Of a DNA stretch of 64,000 nucleotides, positions 10,158-19,235 are shown piece by piece. The translations under genes were made by a program, and so were the position numbers. The notes below the pieces were generated by a model. It saw only the letters and a program-made list of their open reading frames with translations, did no database searches and was not told where the DNA came from. Numbering within the stretch: the stretch's first letter is position 1; every line of letters starts with the position of its first letter. Source of the stretch: Flavobacterium jejuense (GTDB taxonomy: Bacteria; Bacteroidota; Bacteroidia; Flavobacteriales; Flavobacteriaceae); assembly GCF_006491595.2 (NCBI RefSeq), contig NZ_VEVQ02000006.1, forward strand, positions 124,001 to 188,000. Direction: 5' to 3'.

Positions 10158-12101
10158 ATGTGTGGAATTACTGGATTTATTGCAACAAGAACTTTAGATC
10201 ATAAAAAGATATTAGAAAATATGATTTTTAAGATGAATCATAGAGGTCCGGATAGTAACGGAACTTGGTTTAATGAAAATCTAAATATAGGATTAGGGCA
10301 TGCAAGGCTTTCTATAGTAGATTTGTCTGAGACAGGTCATCAACCTATGCTATCAAATTCTGGAAGGTATCATTTGGTTTTTAATGGAGAGATTTACAAT
10401 CATTTGGATATCAGAAAACAATTAGATAAATATTTAAAAATAAATTGGAGAGGAACATCTGATACAGAAACTATTTTAACTGCAATAGAAAATTGGGGTA
10501 TTGAAAAAACAATAGAAAATTGCATAGGCATGTTTGCGATTGCTCTTTTTGATGCAAAAAACGAGACACTAACTCTTATTAGAGATAGAATGGGAGAAAA
10601 ACCATTGTATTACGGATGGGTAAACGATAATTTTGTTTTTGCATCTGAATTGAATCCAATAAAAACTTTTCCATTATTCAATAATCCAATAAATAGAAAT
10701 GCTTTGGTGTTATACATGAAACATGCTTCTATTCCTGAACCCTATTCTATTTATGAAAATATTTATAAGTTAGAATCAGGTTGTTTTCTTACAATGGATA
10801 TAAAAGATAAAACAATAACAAAAAAACAATATTGGTCCACCCAAAATAAAGCCAATCAAAATAATAATCCTATTTTTAAAGACACTCCTGAAAATGCCGT
10901 TAAGCAACTTGAACAGTTATTGATAAATGCAGTAGGAATTCAAATGAATGCAGATGTGCCATTAGGTGCTTTTTTATCAGGGGGTGTTGATTCTAGTACA
11001 ATTGTTGCTTTAATGCATTTACAATCAGATAGTAAGGTTAATACGTTTTCAATTGGTTTTGACCAAAAAGAATATAACGAAGCCGAACATGCAAAAAAAG
11101 TAGCTAATCATATTGGGACAGATCACCATGAAGCTTATATTTCTGCAAAGGAAGTCCTAGATATTGTTCCCGAAATTCCTAAAATATATACTGAACCATT
11201 TTCAGAATCATCTCAAATTCCTACTTATCTAGTTTCTAAAATTGCAAAGCAAAAGGTTACTGTAAGTTTATCTGGAGATGCTGGTGATGAACTATTTTGT
11301 GGTTATAGTCGTTATCAATTAGCCAACAAATCTTGGAATAAAATTTCTAGAATCCCACACTTTGTTAGAGTTGGTGTAGGAAATAGTATTCAAATGATGC
11401 CTTATGGCTTTTTACAAACTATTTTGCTTCCATTAAAGGGCAAAAAAAATGATAAAGGAATACAAATTAATGTAGTAGATAAGTTGTTAAAAGCATCTGA
11501 ATTATTGAAGTTTAAAGACAGAAAAGAATTTTATCATAAAGGATTTATGACTCATAATTTACAGGCAACAAATTGGGTTTTACATTCAGAAAAAACGAAA
11601 ACTCTTTTTGAATCAAATTCTTTAGTTATTGATAATTATTTTGCAGAAATGATGGCAACAGATTTAATAACCTATTTGCCTAATAATAACTTAGCAAAAG
11701 TAGATAGAGCAGCTATGGCAAATTCGCTTGAAACTAGAGTGCCACTATTAGATCATAGAGTAGTTGATTTTGCTTTGTCTTTGCCTATGGAGTATAAATT
11801 AAGGAACGGAGTTGATAAATGGGTTTTGCGAGAAGTACTTTATAAGTATGTGCCAAAATCTTTGATTGAACGACCAAAAATGGGTTTTGGAGTACCTTTG
11901 GCTTCATGGCTTAGAGGACCATTAAAAGAGTGGTGTGAAAATTTAATTAATCCAAAAAGACTTAATGAAGAAGGTTTTTTTAATACTACAATTGTTAGAG
12001 AAAAATGGCAAGAACATTTATCTGGTAAAAGAAATTGGGAAAATCAATTATGGGACGTTATCGTTTTTCAATCTTGGTTAGATCAGCAAAAAAATAATTA
12101 A
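10158..12101 (+). CDS. asnB: Asparagine synthetase (glutamine-hydrolysing), copy 1
   Basis: The 647-residue protein has both domains of class B asparagine synthetases. The N-terminal glutaminase begins MCGITGF with the nucleophilic Cys2, then HRGPDSNG and LVFNGEIYNH. The C-terminal synthetase domain has the ATP PP-loop in FLSGGVDSS near residue 275 and SLSGDAGDELFCGY near residue 373. The housekeeping reaction makes asparagine from aspartate. Inside polysaccharide loci, relatives of this family (WbpS-like) are known or proposed to amidate uronic acids, which fits the two UDP-sugar dehydrogenase genes here. Sequence alone does not separate the two roles. Confidence 0.85.
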   Translation: MCGITGFIATRTLDHKKILENMIFKMNHRGPDSNGTWFNENLNIGLGHARLSIVDLSETGHQPMLSNSGRYHLVFNGEIYNHLDIRKQLDKYLKINWRGTSDTETILTAIENWGIEKTIENCIGMFAIALFDAKNETLTLIRDRMGEKPLYYGWVNDNFVFASELNPIKTFPLFNNPINRNALVLYMKHASIPEPYSIYENIYKLESGCFLTMDIKDKTITKKQYWSTQNKANQNNNPIFKDTPENAVKQLEQLLINAVGIQMNADVPLGAFLSGGVDSSTIVALMHLQSDSKVNTFSIGFDQKEYNEAEHAKKVANHIGTDHHEAYISAKEVLDIVPEIPKIYTEPFSESSQIPTYLVSKIAKQKVTVSLSGDAGDELFCGYSRYQLANKSWNKISRIPHFVRVGVGNSIQMMPYGFLQTILLPLKGKKNDKGIQINVVDKLLKASELLKFKDRKEFYHKGFMTHNLQATNWVLHSEKTKTLFESNSLVIDNYFAEMMATDLITYLPNNNLAKVDRAAMANSLETRVPLLDHRVVDFALSLPMEYKLRNGVDKWVLREVLYKYVPKSLIERPKMGFGVPLASWLRGPLKEWCENLINPKRLNEEGFFNTTIVREKWQEHLSGKRNWENQLWDVIVFQSWLDQQKNN

Positions 12102-12102
12102 A

Positions 12103-13179
12103 ATGAAAATACTTCGTGTAATAAATTCACTTAATATAGGTGGTGCAGAACGTTCTATAGCAGGAAATGTTCCACTTCATGTTATGAATGGTTTTGAAAT
12201 GGATGTGTTATTGTTAGATGGTAATCAAACTTTTTTTGTTGAAGAATTAAAAAAAAATGGAATTAAAGTGACTTGGTTTGGAGTAAATAATTTTATATAT
12301 AATCCATTTTTTGTTTTTAAAATTTCCAAAATAATAAACAACTATGATGTAGTTCACGCACATTTATTTCCTTCATTATATTGGGTTGCATTAGCAAAAA
12401 TTGTTACTAGATCAAAAGTTAAATTAATTTATACAGAGCATAGTACTTACAATAAAAGAAGAGATTACTTTTTTTTAAAATGGATTGATCAATTTATTTA
12501 TAATAAATATGATAAAATAATTGCTATTTCTAAAGAAGCAACTAAAGCACTTTCTAAACATATCATGAGAACTGATATTATTACAATTCCAAATGGAGTT
12601 GATCTTTCTAAAGTAAAAGAAGAATCAAAAATTGTATTGAATGATTTGTCTAAAAAATACATTGGAAAAAAGATTATTGTTCAAGTAGCCGGATTTAGAA
12701 TATCAAAAGATCAAGATACAGTAATTAATTGTTTAGCTTTATTACCAAATAAATATGTTGTTTTATTTGTTGGAGATGGTGAAAGAATTGAAATTTGTAA
12801 AGCATTAGTAGAAAAACTAAATGTATCAGATAGAATAGAATTTCTTGGGTTACAAAACAATATAGGTGCAATCTTAAATTTAGCGGATGTAGTTGTAATG
12901 TCCAGTCATTGGGAAGGTTTTGGTCGAGCTGCTATTGAAGGTATGGCTTTAGGAAAACCTGTAATAGCAACCAATGTATCAGGTTTGGCAGATGTGGTAA
13001 AAGATGCAGGCTTGTTATTTGAAAAAGGAAATGTAAACCAATTAAAAGAACTCATTTTAAAACTTGAATTAACAGATTTTTATGCCTTAATTTCAAAGAA
13101 ATGTGAGGAAAGAGCAGAAGAATATAATATAAAAAAAATGATAGATTCTTACGAGGATATTTATAAAGCTTTAATATGA
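12103..13179 (+). CDS. GT4 family glycosyltransferase
   Basis: A 358-residue GT-B enzyme. The N-terminal domain starts LRVINSLNIGGAERSI, and VHAHLFPSLYW near residue 84 is typical of GT4. The C-terminal domain starts near residue 188 with VQVAGFRISKDQD. The E-x7-E motif is at about residue 270 (EGFGRAAIEGMALGKP). It starts one base after the asnB stop and overlaps the following GT4 by four bases. It is expected to elongate the repeat unit at the cytoplasmic membrane face. The N-terminal GGAERS motif is common in GalNAc/GlcNAc transferases, but the donor is not assignable. Confidence 0.88.
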   Translation: MKILRVINSLNIGGAERSIAGNVPLHVMNGFEMDVLLLDGNQTFFVEELKKNGIKVTWFGVNNFIYNPFFVFKISKIINNYDVVHAHLFPSLYWVALAKIVTRSKVKLIYTEHSTYNKRRDYFFLKWIDQFIYNKYDKIIAISKEATKALSKHIMRTDIITIPNGVDLSKVKEESKIVLNDLSKKYIGKKIIVQVAGFRISKDQDTVINCLALLPNKYVVLFVGDGERIEICKALVEKLNVSDRIEFLGLQNNIGAILNLADVVVMSSHWEGFGRAAIEGMALGKPVIATNVSGLADVVKDAGLLFEKGNVNQLKELILKLELTDFYALISKKCEERAEEYNIKKMIDSYEDIYKALI

Positions 13180-14333
13180 AACAAAAACTCATTCGTATAA
13201 CAACAGTTCCTATTTCACTAGATAAGTTATTATCTGGTCAATTAAATTATATGAATCAGTTTTATGAAGTAATTGGGGTTTCATCAGATAAACCTTATTT
13301 AGAGCAAATTAGTAAGAAAGAAAATACGGCAATTTTTCATTTAGAAATGACTAGAAAAATTACACCATTTAAAGATTTTCTTGCCATTTTAAAATTATAC
13401 CGTTATTTAAAAAAAGAACAACCACAAATAGTTCACTCTCATACACCAAAAGCAGGATTAGTTGCTATGATAGCTTCAAATTTAGCAGGTGTTCCAATTC
13501 GTTTACATACAGTCGCAGGTTTGCCATTAATGGAAGCAAAAGGGGTTAAAAGAAAAGTACTTAATGTAGTTGAGAAACTAATTTATGCTTGCGCAACAAA
13601 AGTATACCCAAATTCGTATGGATTGTATGATTTTATTTTGAAAGAAAAATTTTGTCATCCTAAAAAATTAAAAGTCATTGGAAATGGTAGTTCAAATGGA
13701 ATTGATACTTCATTTTTTAACCCAGATATATTTAATATTGAAGAGAAAAAAGCACTAAGAGAAAGACTAAATATATTTTCAGACGATTTTGTATTTGTAT
13801 TTGTAGGTAGACTAGTTTCTGATAAAGGAATTAATGAATTAATTGAAGCTTTTACAAAATTAAATGCTATTTTCTCTAAAGCTAAATTATTACTCGTTGG
13901 TCCATTAGAAAGCGAATTAGATCCTTTAAAAGAAAAGATTCTAAAAGAAATTGAAAAGAATACTAGCATTATTAGTGTAGGATATCAAAACGATGTCCGT
14001 CCATTTTTTGCAATGTCCAATGCTTTAGTTTTTCCAAGCTACAGAGAAGGATTTCCTAATGTTGTCATGCAAGCTGGTGCCATGGAACTTCCTAGTATCG
14101 TTTCAGATATAAATGGGTGTAATGAAATAATTATTCCTAATCACAATGGAGTTATAATACCTGTCAAAAATACAATTGCTATCTTTGAAGCGATGAAATC
14201 TTTGTTAGAAAATACTTCTTTTTACAATGAATTACTACAAAATGCTAGAGAAAGAATCGTGAGTAATTATGAACAAAAAAAAGTTTGGAGTGCTATTTTG
14301 GAAGAATATAAAAGTATAGAAAGTAATGTATAA
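13176..14333 (+). CDS. GT4 glycosyltransferase next to PglC-like gene
   Basis: A 385-residue GT-B enzyme of the group often encoded next to small PglC-type initiating transferases. Features are VHSHTPKAGLVAMIASNLAGVP near residues 86-107 (given in parts), VFVGRLVSDKGINELIEAF near residue 208, and the motif near residue 290 EGFPNVVMQAGAMELP. In that motif the second acid of E-x7-E is glutamine, which I recall as usual in this subgroup. Its end overlaps the start of the PglC-like gene by eight bases. That coupling suggests it adds the second sugar onto undecaprenyl-PP-diNAcBac, as PglA does in Campylobacter; this is inference. Confidence 0.85.
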   Translation: MKQKLIRITTVPISLDKLLSGQLNYMNQFYEVIGVSSDKPYLEQISKKENTAIFHLEMTRKITPFKDFLAILKLYRYLKKEQPQIVHSHTPKAGLVAMIASNLAGVPIRLHTVAGLPLMEAKGVKRKVLNVVEKLIYACATKVYPNSYGLYDFILKEKFCHPKKLKVIGNGSSNGIDTSFFNPDIFNIEEKKALRERLNIFSDDFVFVFVGRLVSDKGINELIEAFTKLNAIFSKAKLLLVGPLESELDPLKEKILKEIEKNTSIISVGYQNDVRPFFAMSNALVFPSYREGFPNVVMQAGAMELPSIVSDINGCNEIIIPNHNGVIIPVKNTIAIFEAMKSLLENTSFYNELLQNARERIVSNYEQKKVWSAILEEYKSIESNV

Positions 14334-14937
14334 AAGTTTTATTAAAAGAATAATAGATTTTGTCGCTTCCTTAATTGGTTTTCTCCTTTTAAGTCCAATT
14401 TTTATTTTTGTGACAACTGGATTGTTTTTTGCTAACCAAGGAAAGCCTTTTTTCTTTCAAATACGTCCAGGAAAAAATGAAAAACTTTTTAAAATCATTA
14501 AGTTTAAAACCATGAATGATAAAAAAGATAGCGAAGGACAATTATTATCGGATAAAGAAAGAGTAACAAAAATAGGAACATTTGTCAGGAAAATTTCTTT
14601 AGATGAAATTCCACAATTATTAAACGTAATTAAAGGAGATATGAGTTTAATTGGACCAAGACCTTTGCTAACTCAATATTTGCCTTTATATAATGATTTT
14701 CAAAAACAAAGACATCAAGTAAAACCTGGAATAACAGGTTGGGCACAAATAAATGGTAGAAATGCAATTAGTTGGAATCAAAAGTTTGAATATGATGTGT
14801 GGTATGTGAAGAATTGTAGTTTTGTCTTGGATATAAAAATACTATTTTTAACAATTAAGAAAGTTTTTGTAAGAGAAGGTATTTCACAAGAAGGAGAAGC
14901 TACGATGGAAGTTTTTAAGGGTTTAAATAACTATTAA
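14326..14937 (+). CDS. pglC: PglC-like initiating phosphoglycosyltransferase
   Basis: The 203-residue protein is a small monotopic phosphoglycosyltransferase. One hydrophobic re-entrant segment (residues ~8-30) is followed by FKIIKFKTMND, the catalytic Asp-Glu pair in SLDEIPQLLNVIKGDMSLIGPRP, and KPGITGWAQINGRN. It would transfer a sugar-1-phosphate to undecaprenyl phosphate to start repeat-unit assembly. The neighbouring PglD-, PglE- and PglF-like genes make UDP-diNAcBac, so diNAcBac-1-P is the likely substrate. The start lies inside the upstream GT4, and the acetyltransferase starts one base after its stop. A second enzyme of this type lies at 15580. Confidence 0.86.
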   Translation: MYKSFIKRIIDFVASLIGFLLLSPIFIFVTTGLFFANQGKPFFFQIRPGKNEKLFKIIKFKTMNDKKDSEGQLLSDKERVTKIGTFVRKISLDEIPQLLNVIKGDMSLIGPRPLLTQYLPLYNDFQKQRHQVKPGITGWAQINGRNAISWNQKFEYDVWYVKNCSFVLDIKILFLTIKKVFVREGISQEGEATMEVFKGLNNY

Positions 14938-14938
14938 T

Positions 14939-15580
14939 ATGGAAAATATAGTAATAATTGGCGTTGGAGGATTTGGCAGAGAAGTTAAAGTTCTAATTGA
15001 TCAAATTAATCAAGTTGAAAATAAATATATTATTCTAGGGTTTTATGATGATGCTGCAACCATGAAAGAAACGTGTAATGGTTTAAAGTATTTAGGAAAA
15101 ATTGAAATGTTAAATAATGTTTCAGAAAAAACTTCGGTTGCTATAGGCATTGGAGATCCAAAGATAAAAGAAAAAATTATTTCAAAATTAACTAATGAAA
15201 ATTTAAATTTTCCTACATTAATTCATCCAACTGCACTTTTAGGGGATGATTATATTGAAATAGGAAAGGGAACAATCATTTGTGCAGGTTCTATACTGAC
15301 TTGCAATATAAAAATTGGCAGTTTTGTGACTTTAAACTTATATTGTACTGTGGGTCATGACACAGAGATTGGTAATTATTCTTCATTTATGCCTTCTGTG
15401 AACATATCAGGAGAAGTTTTAATTGGAGAACGTGTTTATGTAGGTACAGGAGCTAAAATTATAAATCAATTAAGTATAGGTGTTAATACGGTAGTTGGTG
15501 CAGGTGCTGTAGTTTCACGTTCTTTGCCAGAAAACTGTACAGCTGTTGGAATTCCTGCTAAACCCATAAAGTATCATTAA
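14939..15580 (+). CDS. pglD: PglD-like sugar O/N-acetyltransferase
   Basis: A 213-residue member of the NeuD/PglD/VioB acetyltransferases. An N-terminal Rossmann-like sugar-nucleotide domain (IIGVGGFGREVKVLI) is followed by hexapeptide repeats forming a left-handed beta helix. The catalytic-type histidine lies in YCTVGHDTEIGNYS near residue 139, and the end GIPAKPIKYH is typical. PglD acetylates the 4-amino group of UDP-4-amino-sugar using acetyl-CoA, giving UDP-diNAcBac. Flanking PglC-, PglE- and PglF-like genes support that specific role. Its stop overlaps the next start by one base (TAATG). Confidence 0.86.
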   Translation: MENIVIIGVGGFGREVKVLIDQINQVENKYIILGFYDDAATMKETCNGLKYLGKIEMLNNVSEKTSVAIGIGDPKIKEKIISKLTNENLNFPTLIHPTALLGDDYIEIGKGTIICAGSILTCNIKIGSFVTLNLYCTVGHDTEIGNYSSFMPSVNISGEVLIGERVYVGTGAKIINQLSIGVNTVVGAGAVVSRSLPENCTAVGIPAKPIKYH

Positions 15581-16137
15581 TGCAGTCTTATTATAAAAGA
15601 ATCTTCGATTTAATTTTAGCTGTGCTAAGTTTAGTATTGTTATCTTGGATTCTCGTGATTTGCATACTAATAGCTTTCATAGATACAAAATCTTTTGGAT
15701 GGTTTGTTCAAGAGCGTATTGGTCAATTTGGTAAGCCTTTTAAAATTTTTAAAATAAAAACGATGTGTGATAGTACAAAAAAAATATCTTCTTTTGGACG
15801 TTTTTTAAGAAAATCTAAAATAGACGAACTACCACAATTACTTAATATTTTATTAGGACAAATGAGCTTTGTAGGACCTAGACCAGACATTCCAGGTTAT
15901 TATGACCTATTAGAAGGGGAAAATAGAAAAATTTTAGAATTAAAACCAGGTTTAACGTCTGAAGCCTCAATAAAATATGCTAATGAAGAAGAATTACTAA
16001 ATCAATATGAAAATCCTTTAGAGTATAACGATGCAGTAATTTTTCCTGATAAAGTAAAAATGAATTTAGAATACTACTACAAACAAAGTATTTTAGTAGA
16101 TTTGCAGCTAATTGTTAAAACAATTTTTAGAGCATGA
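15580..16137 (+). CDS. Second small phosphoglycosyltransferase
   Basis: A 185-residue monotopic phosphoglycosyltransferase. It has an N-terminal hydrophobic segment (residues ~9-33), FKIFKIKTMCDS, catalytic KIDELPQLLNILLGQMSFVGPRPD and LKPGLTSEASIKYANEE. The last part differs from the PglC-like GWAQINGR, so its sugar may differ. It is inserted between the PglD-like and PglE-like genes with overlapping ends at both sides (TAATG and ATGA), so it is part of the same operon. This form with KPGLTSEASIK is found in some amino-sugar pathways of Bacteroidetes, as far as I recall. Having two such enzymes two genes apart is uncommon. Confidence 0.83.
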   Translation: MQSYYKRIFDLILAVLSLVLLSWILVICILIAFIDTKSFGWFVQERIGQFGKPFKIFKIKTMCDSTKKISSFGRFLRKSKIDELPQLLNILLGQMSFVGPRPDIPGYYDLLEGENRKILELKPGLTSEASIKYANEEELLNQYENPLEYNDAVIFPDKVKMNLEYYYKQSILVDLQLIVKTIFRA

Positions 16138-17258
16138 ATCAAGAAAAAATATGGTTGTCATCTCCTCATATGGGAGGCAATGAACAAAAATATATTGAAC
16201 AAGCTTTCAAAGAGAATTGGATTGCTCCTTTAGGTCCAAATGTTACTGGTTTTGAAGAGGATTTACAAAACTATTTAGGAGAGAACTCGTATGTTTCAGC
16301 ATTAAGTTCGGGAACAGCTGCTTTGCATTTGGGTCTAATCCAATTAGGTGTGGTTTCAGGTGATGAGGTCATCTGTCAAACGTTTACCTTTTCAGCTTCA
16401 GCTAATCCAATTGTTTATCAAGGTGCTATTCCTATTTTTGTTGATAGCGAAGAAGAAACTTGGAACATATGTCCAATAGCTTTGGAAGAAGCTATTCTTG
16501 ATAGAATTCAAAAAGGGAAAAAGCCTAAAGCAATTATAGCAGTGCACTTGTATGGAATGCCATTTAAGGTAAATGAAGTTTTAGCAGTTGCTAATAAATA
16601 TGAAATTCCAGTTTTAGAAGATAGTGCAGAATCTTTAGGAAGTACCTATAAAGGGAAAAAATGTGGTACTTTTGGAAGAATATCAATATTATCATTTAAT
16701 GGGAATAAAATAATAACTACTTCTGGAGGAGGAGCTTTAGTGACTAATTCTCAAAAAGTAAAAGAAAAAACCATTTTTTTAGCGACGCAAGCCAGAGATA
16801 ATGCTCCTCATTACCAACATTCACATATAGGTTACAATTACAGAATGAGTAATATTTGTGCAGGTATAGGAAGAGGGCAAATGGAGATTCTTGATAATCA
16901 CATAGGAAAAAGGAGAGAAATGAATCAATTTTATCAATCAATCTTTTCAACTATTGATTCAGTTTCCGTTTTTAATGAACCCAATAATGAATATTATTCA
17001 AATCATTGGTTAAGTGCCATTTTATTGTTAAATTACGAGACTAGAGAAGCTTTAAGATTAGCTTTTGAAAAAGTAAATATTGAGACGAGACCTTTGTGGA
17101 AACCAATGCATTTACAACCTGTTTTTAAAGATTGTTTGTATTATGGAAATAATATAGCTGAATCACTATTTGAAAAAGGACTTTGTTTACCTTCTGGATC
17201 AAATTTAACAACTAGTGATAAAGAAAGAATAGCCACCGTTATTAGGGATTTTTTTTAG
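16134..17258 (+). CDS. pglE: PglE-like DegT/DnrJ/EryC1/StrS aminotransferase
   Basis: A 374-residue PLP-dependent sugar aminotransferase. Visible features are SGTAALHLGL near residue 62, the aspartate region EDSAESLGSTYKG near residue 163, and the PLP lysine in SFNGNKIITTSGGGALV near residue 185. The wording of that lysine motif is like PglE enzymes that aminate the UDP-4-keto-6-deoxy sugar from PglF. The gene overlaps the second phosphoglycosyltransferase by four bases and is followed by the PglF-like gene, which completes a UDP-diNAcBac pathway. Alternative 4-amino sugars such as perosamine cannot be excluded from sequence alone. Confidence 0.87.
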   Translation: MNQEKIWLSSPHMGGNEQKYIEQAFKENWIAPLGPNVTGFEEDLQNYLGENSYVSALSSGTAALHLGLIQLGVVSGDEVICQTFTFSASANPIVYQGAIPIFVDSEEETWNICPIALEEAILDRIQKGKKPKAIIAVHLYGMPFKVNEVLAVANKYEIPVLEDSAESLGSTYKGKKCGTFGRISILSFNGNKIITTSGGGALVTNSQKVKEKTIFLATQARDNAPHYQHSHIGYNYRMSNICAGIGRGQMEILDNHIGKRREMNQFYQSIFSTIDSVSVFNEPNNEYYSNHWLSAILLLNYETREALRLAFEKVNIETRPLWKPMHLQPVFKDCLYYGNNIAESLFEKGLCLPSGSNLTTSDKERIATVIRDFF

Positions 17259-17266
17259 TACTTTTG
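17259..17266 (+). promoter_or_regulatory. Candidate -7 box for pglF-like gene
   Basis: TACTTTTG fits the TAnnTTTG -7 consensus and begins just after the pglE stop, 22 bases before the pglF ATG. The -33 region has no clear TTTG, so a promoter is plausible but not certain. Confidence 0.45.
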
Positions 17267-17288
17267 CAATAATTGTTAATATCAATAA

Positions 17289-19193
17289 ATGATAAAATTA
17301 AATGAAAAGTTGTTTTCTATAGGTTATCTACCTAGATGGATTATTTTTTGTATAGATGTATTTATTTTACTTGTTGCTAATTTATTAACACACCTTATTT
17401 TAATTAGTTTAACACTAGGTCTTTATCAAACAATTTCAGTTTTATATCAATACATATTAGTCCTCCTTGTTAATATTTTGTTTTTTGGAGTCTTTAAAAC
17501 CTTTTCTGGTATCATTAGGCATTCAACATTTATAGATGCAGTAAAAATATTTTTTGCAAGTTTTTGTTCTTTTTTTGTGTTAAGTATCATAAATTATGGT
17601 TGCTTTTTTATTCTTCAAAAGAAAATATTTCTTTTTCCAGGCCTAATCATAAGTTTTATTCTCTCTTTTACTTTTTTGTTTTTTTTTAGGATTATAGTAA
17701 AGTTTGCTTTTGAAATTAATGCAACAGATTCTAAAAAGTTAATTAGAACAGTTGTTTATGGTTCAGATGCAAATGCTATTGCAGTAGCAAATGCTGTTAA
17801 AACTGAAATTCCATCAAGGTTTAAAATTGTCGCCTTTTTAGATAAATCTAGGCATAATAAGTCTAAAAGTATTTTGGGACTACCTATTTTGTATAAAAAT
17901 AAAAAGGCATCTGTTTTATTACGTTCATTAAGTGCTAAGACATTAATATTAGCAGAAAAATCACTTACTAAAGAAGAAAAAATAAAAATAGTAGATGATT
18001 GTTTAGAAAACAATATTAAAGTGTATGTAGTACCAATTATAACAGATTGGGAAAACGAAAAGGAGATCTCTAAAAAAATTAAGAATTTTGAGATTCAAGA
18101 TTTATTAGAAAGAAAGCCTATCATATTAGATAATAAAATAATTTCAAAACAGATTTCAAGTAAAACAGTTTTAATAACTGGAGCAGCTGGCTCAATAGGT
18201 AGCGAAATAGTTTGGCAGGTTTTGGAATTCAAACCGAAGAGAATACTTATTTTTGATCAAGCAGAATCACCATTGCATAAATTATCGATTGATATTTTAA
18301 AGTTTGAAAAAAATATTGAAATTATTCCATTAATCGGAGATATTAGAAACAAAGTAGCTTTAAATAAAGTATTTGTAAAATATAAGCCTAGTATGGTTTA
18401 TCATGCAGCGGCATATAAACATGTGCCATTAATGGAAGAAAATCCTTCTGAGGCCATTTTTACCAATGTTTTGGGAACAAAAAATTTGGCAGATTTATCT
18501 TTAGAAAACAATGTAAGGAAGTTTGTAATGGTTTCAACAGATAAAGCAGTTAATCCAAGTAATGTTATGGGGGCTAGTAAGCGAATTGCTGAAAAATATG
18601 TTCAGTCTCTTTATTTTAAATATAAAAATGACGAAAATAAAATAACTAAATTTATTACCACACGTTTCGGAAATGTTTTAGGATCTAATGGTTCTGTTGT
18701 ACCGCTTTTTTCTGAACAAATTCAAAAAGGAGGACCTGTAACAATAACTCATCCAAAAATTATTCGGTATTTTATGACTATTCCTGAAGCTTGTCAACTT
18801 GTTCTTGAAGCGGGTTCTATGGGTAAAGGAGGTGAGATTTTTATTTTTGACATGGGAAAACCAGTTAAGATAATTGATTTGGCTAAGAAGATGATTAAGT
18901 TAGCAGGATATGAGCCTTATAAGGATATTGATATAGAGGTAGTTGGTTTGCGACCAGGAGAAAAATTATATGAAGAGTTGCTAAATGATACTTCAAAAAC
19001 ATTACCAACGTATCATGAAAAAATTATGATTTCACAAGAATTTGAAGAGGATTATGATGAGAATTTGATAAAAATTGCAAACTTAATAAAGATAACAAAA
19101 TGTTCAAATGATTTGGAAATTGTAATTGAAATGAAAAAAATAATTCCTGAATTTAAAAGTATGAACTCTATTTATGAGCGTTTAGATAATTAA
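17289..19193 (+). CDS. pglF: PglF/WbpM-like UDP-HexNAc 4,6-dehydratase, membrane-bound
   Basis: The 634-residue protein has four N-terminal membrane segments (within residues ~12-140), a first nucleotide-binding domain, and a large SDR domain from about residue 290. The SDR domain starts VLITGAAGSIGSEIV and has the active-site stretch STDKAVNPSNVMGASKR near residue 417. Methionine replaces the usual SDR tyrosine there, as is normal for PglF/WbpM/CapD enzymes. It converts UDP-GlcNAc to the UDP-4-keto-6-deoxy sugar, the first step to UDP-diNAcBac. Length and domain order are normal. It closes the pgl-like set and leads into wza. Confidence 0.9.
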   Translation: MIKLNEKLFSIGYLPRWIIFCIDVFILLVANLLTHLILISLTLGLYQTISVLYQYILVLLVNILFFGVFKTFSGIIRHSTFIDAVKIFFASFCSFFVLSIINYGCFFILQKKIFLFPGLIISFILSFTFLFFFRIIVKFAFEINATDSKKLIRTVVYGSDANAIAVANAVKTEIPSRFKIVAFLDKSRHNKSKSILGLPILYKNKKASVLLRSLSAKTLILAEKSLTKEEKIKIVDDCLENNIKVYVVPIITDWENEKEISKKIKNFEIQDLLERKPIILDNKIISKQISSKTVLITGAAGSIGSEIVWQVLEFKPKRILIFDQAESPLHKLSIDILKFEKNIEIIPLIGDIRNKVALNKVFVKYKPSMVYHAAAYKHVPLMEENPSEAIFTNVLGTKNLADLSLENNVRKFVMVSTDKAVNPSNVMGASKRIAEKYVQSLYFKYKNDENKITKFITTRFGNVLGSNGSVVPLFSEQIQKGGPVTITHPKIIRYFMTIPEACQLVLEAGSMGKGGEIFIFDMGKPVKIIDLAKKMIKLAGYEPYKDIDIEVVGLRPGEKLYEELLNDTSKTLPTYHEKIMISQEFEEDYDENLIKIANLIKITKCSNDLEIVIEMKKIIPEFKSMNSIYERLDN

Positions 19194-19211
19194 TTTTTAA
19201 TTTAACTGATT

Positions 19212-19219
19212 TATATTTG
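19212..19219 (+). promoter_or_regulatory. Candidate -7 box upstream of wza
   Basis: TATATTTG is a perfect TAnnTTTG match, 16 bases upstream of the wza ATG in the 42-base gap after pglF. The upstream TTG element is not evident at 19-21 bases. The position argues for a separate start of the wza-wzc pair. Confidence 0.5.
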
Positions 19220-19235
19220 TAAAAAATAAAAACTA

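Noticed and set aside
13655..13969. Open frame of 104 codons on the minus strand inside a GT4 gene
   Set aside because: It lies wholly inside a well-supported glycosyltransferase gene on the other strand and has serine/leucine-rich antisense composition without any motif.
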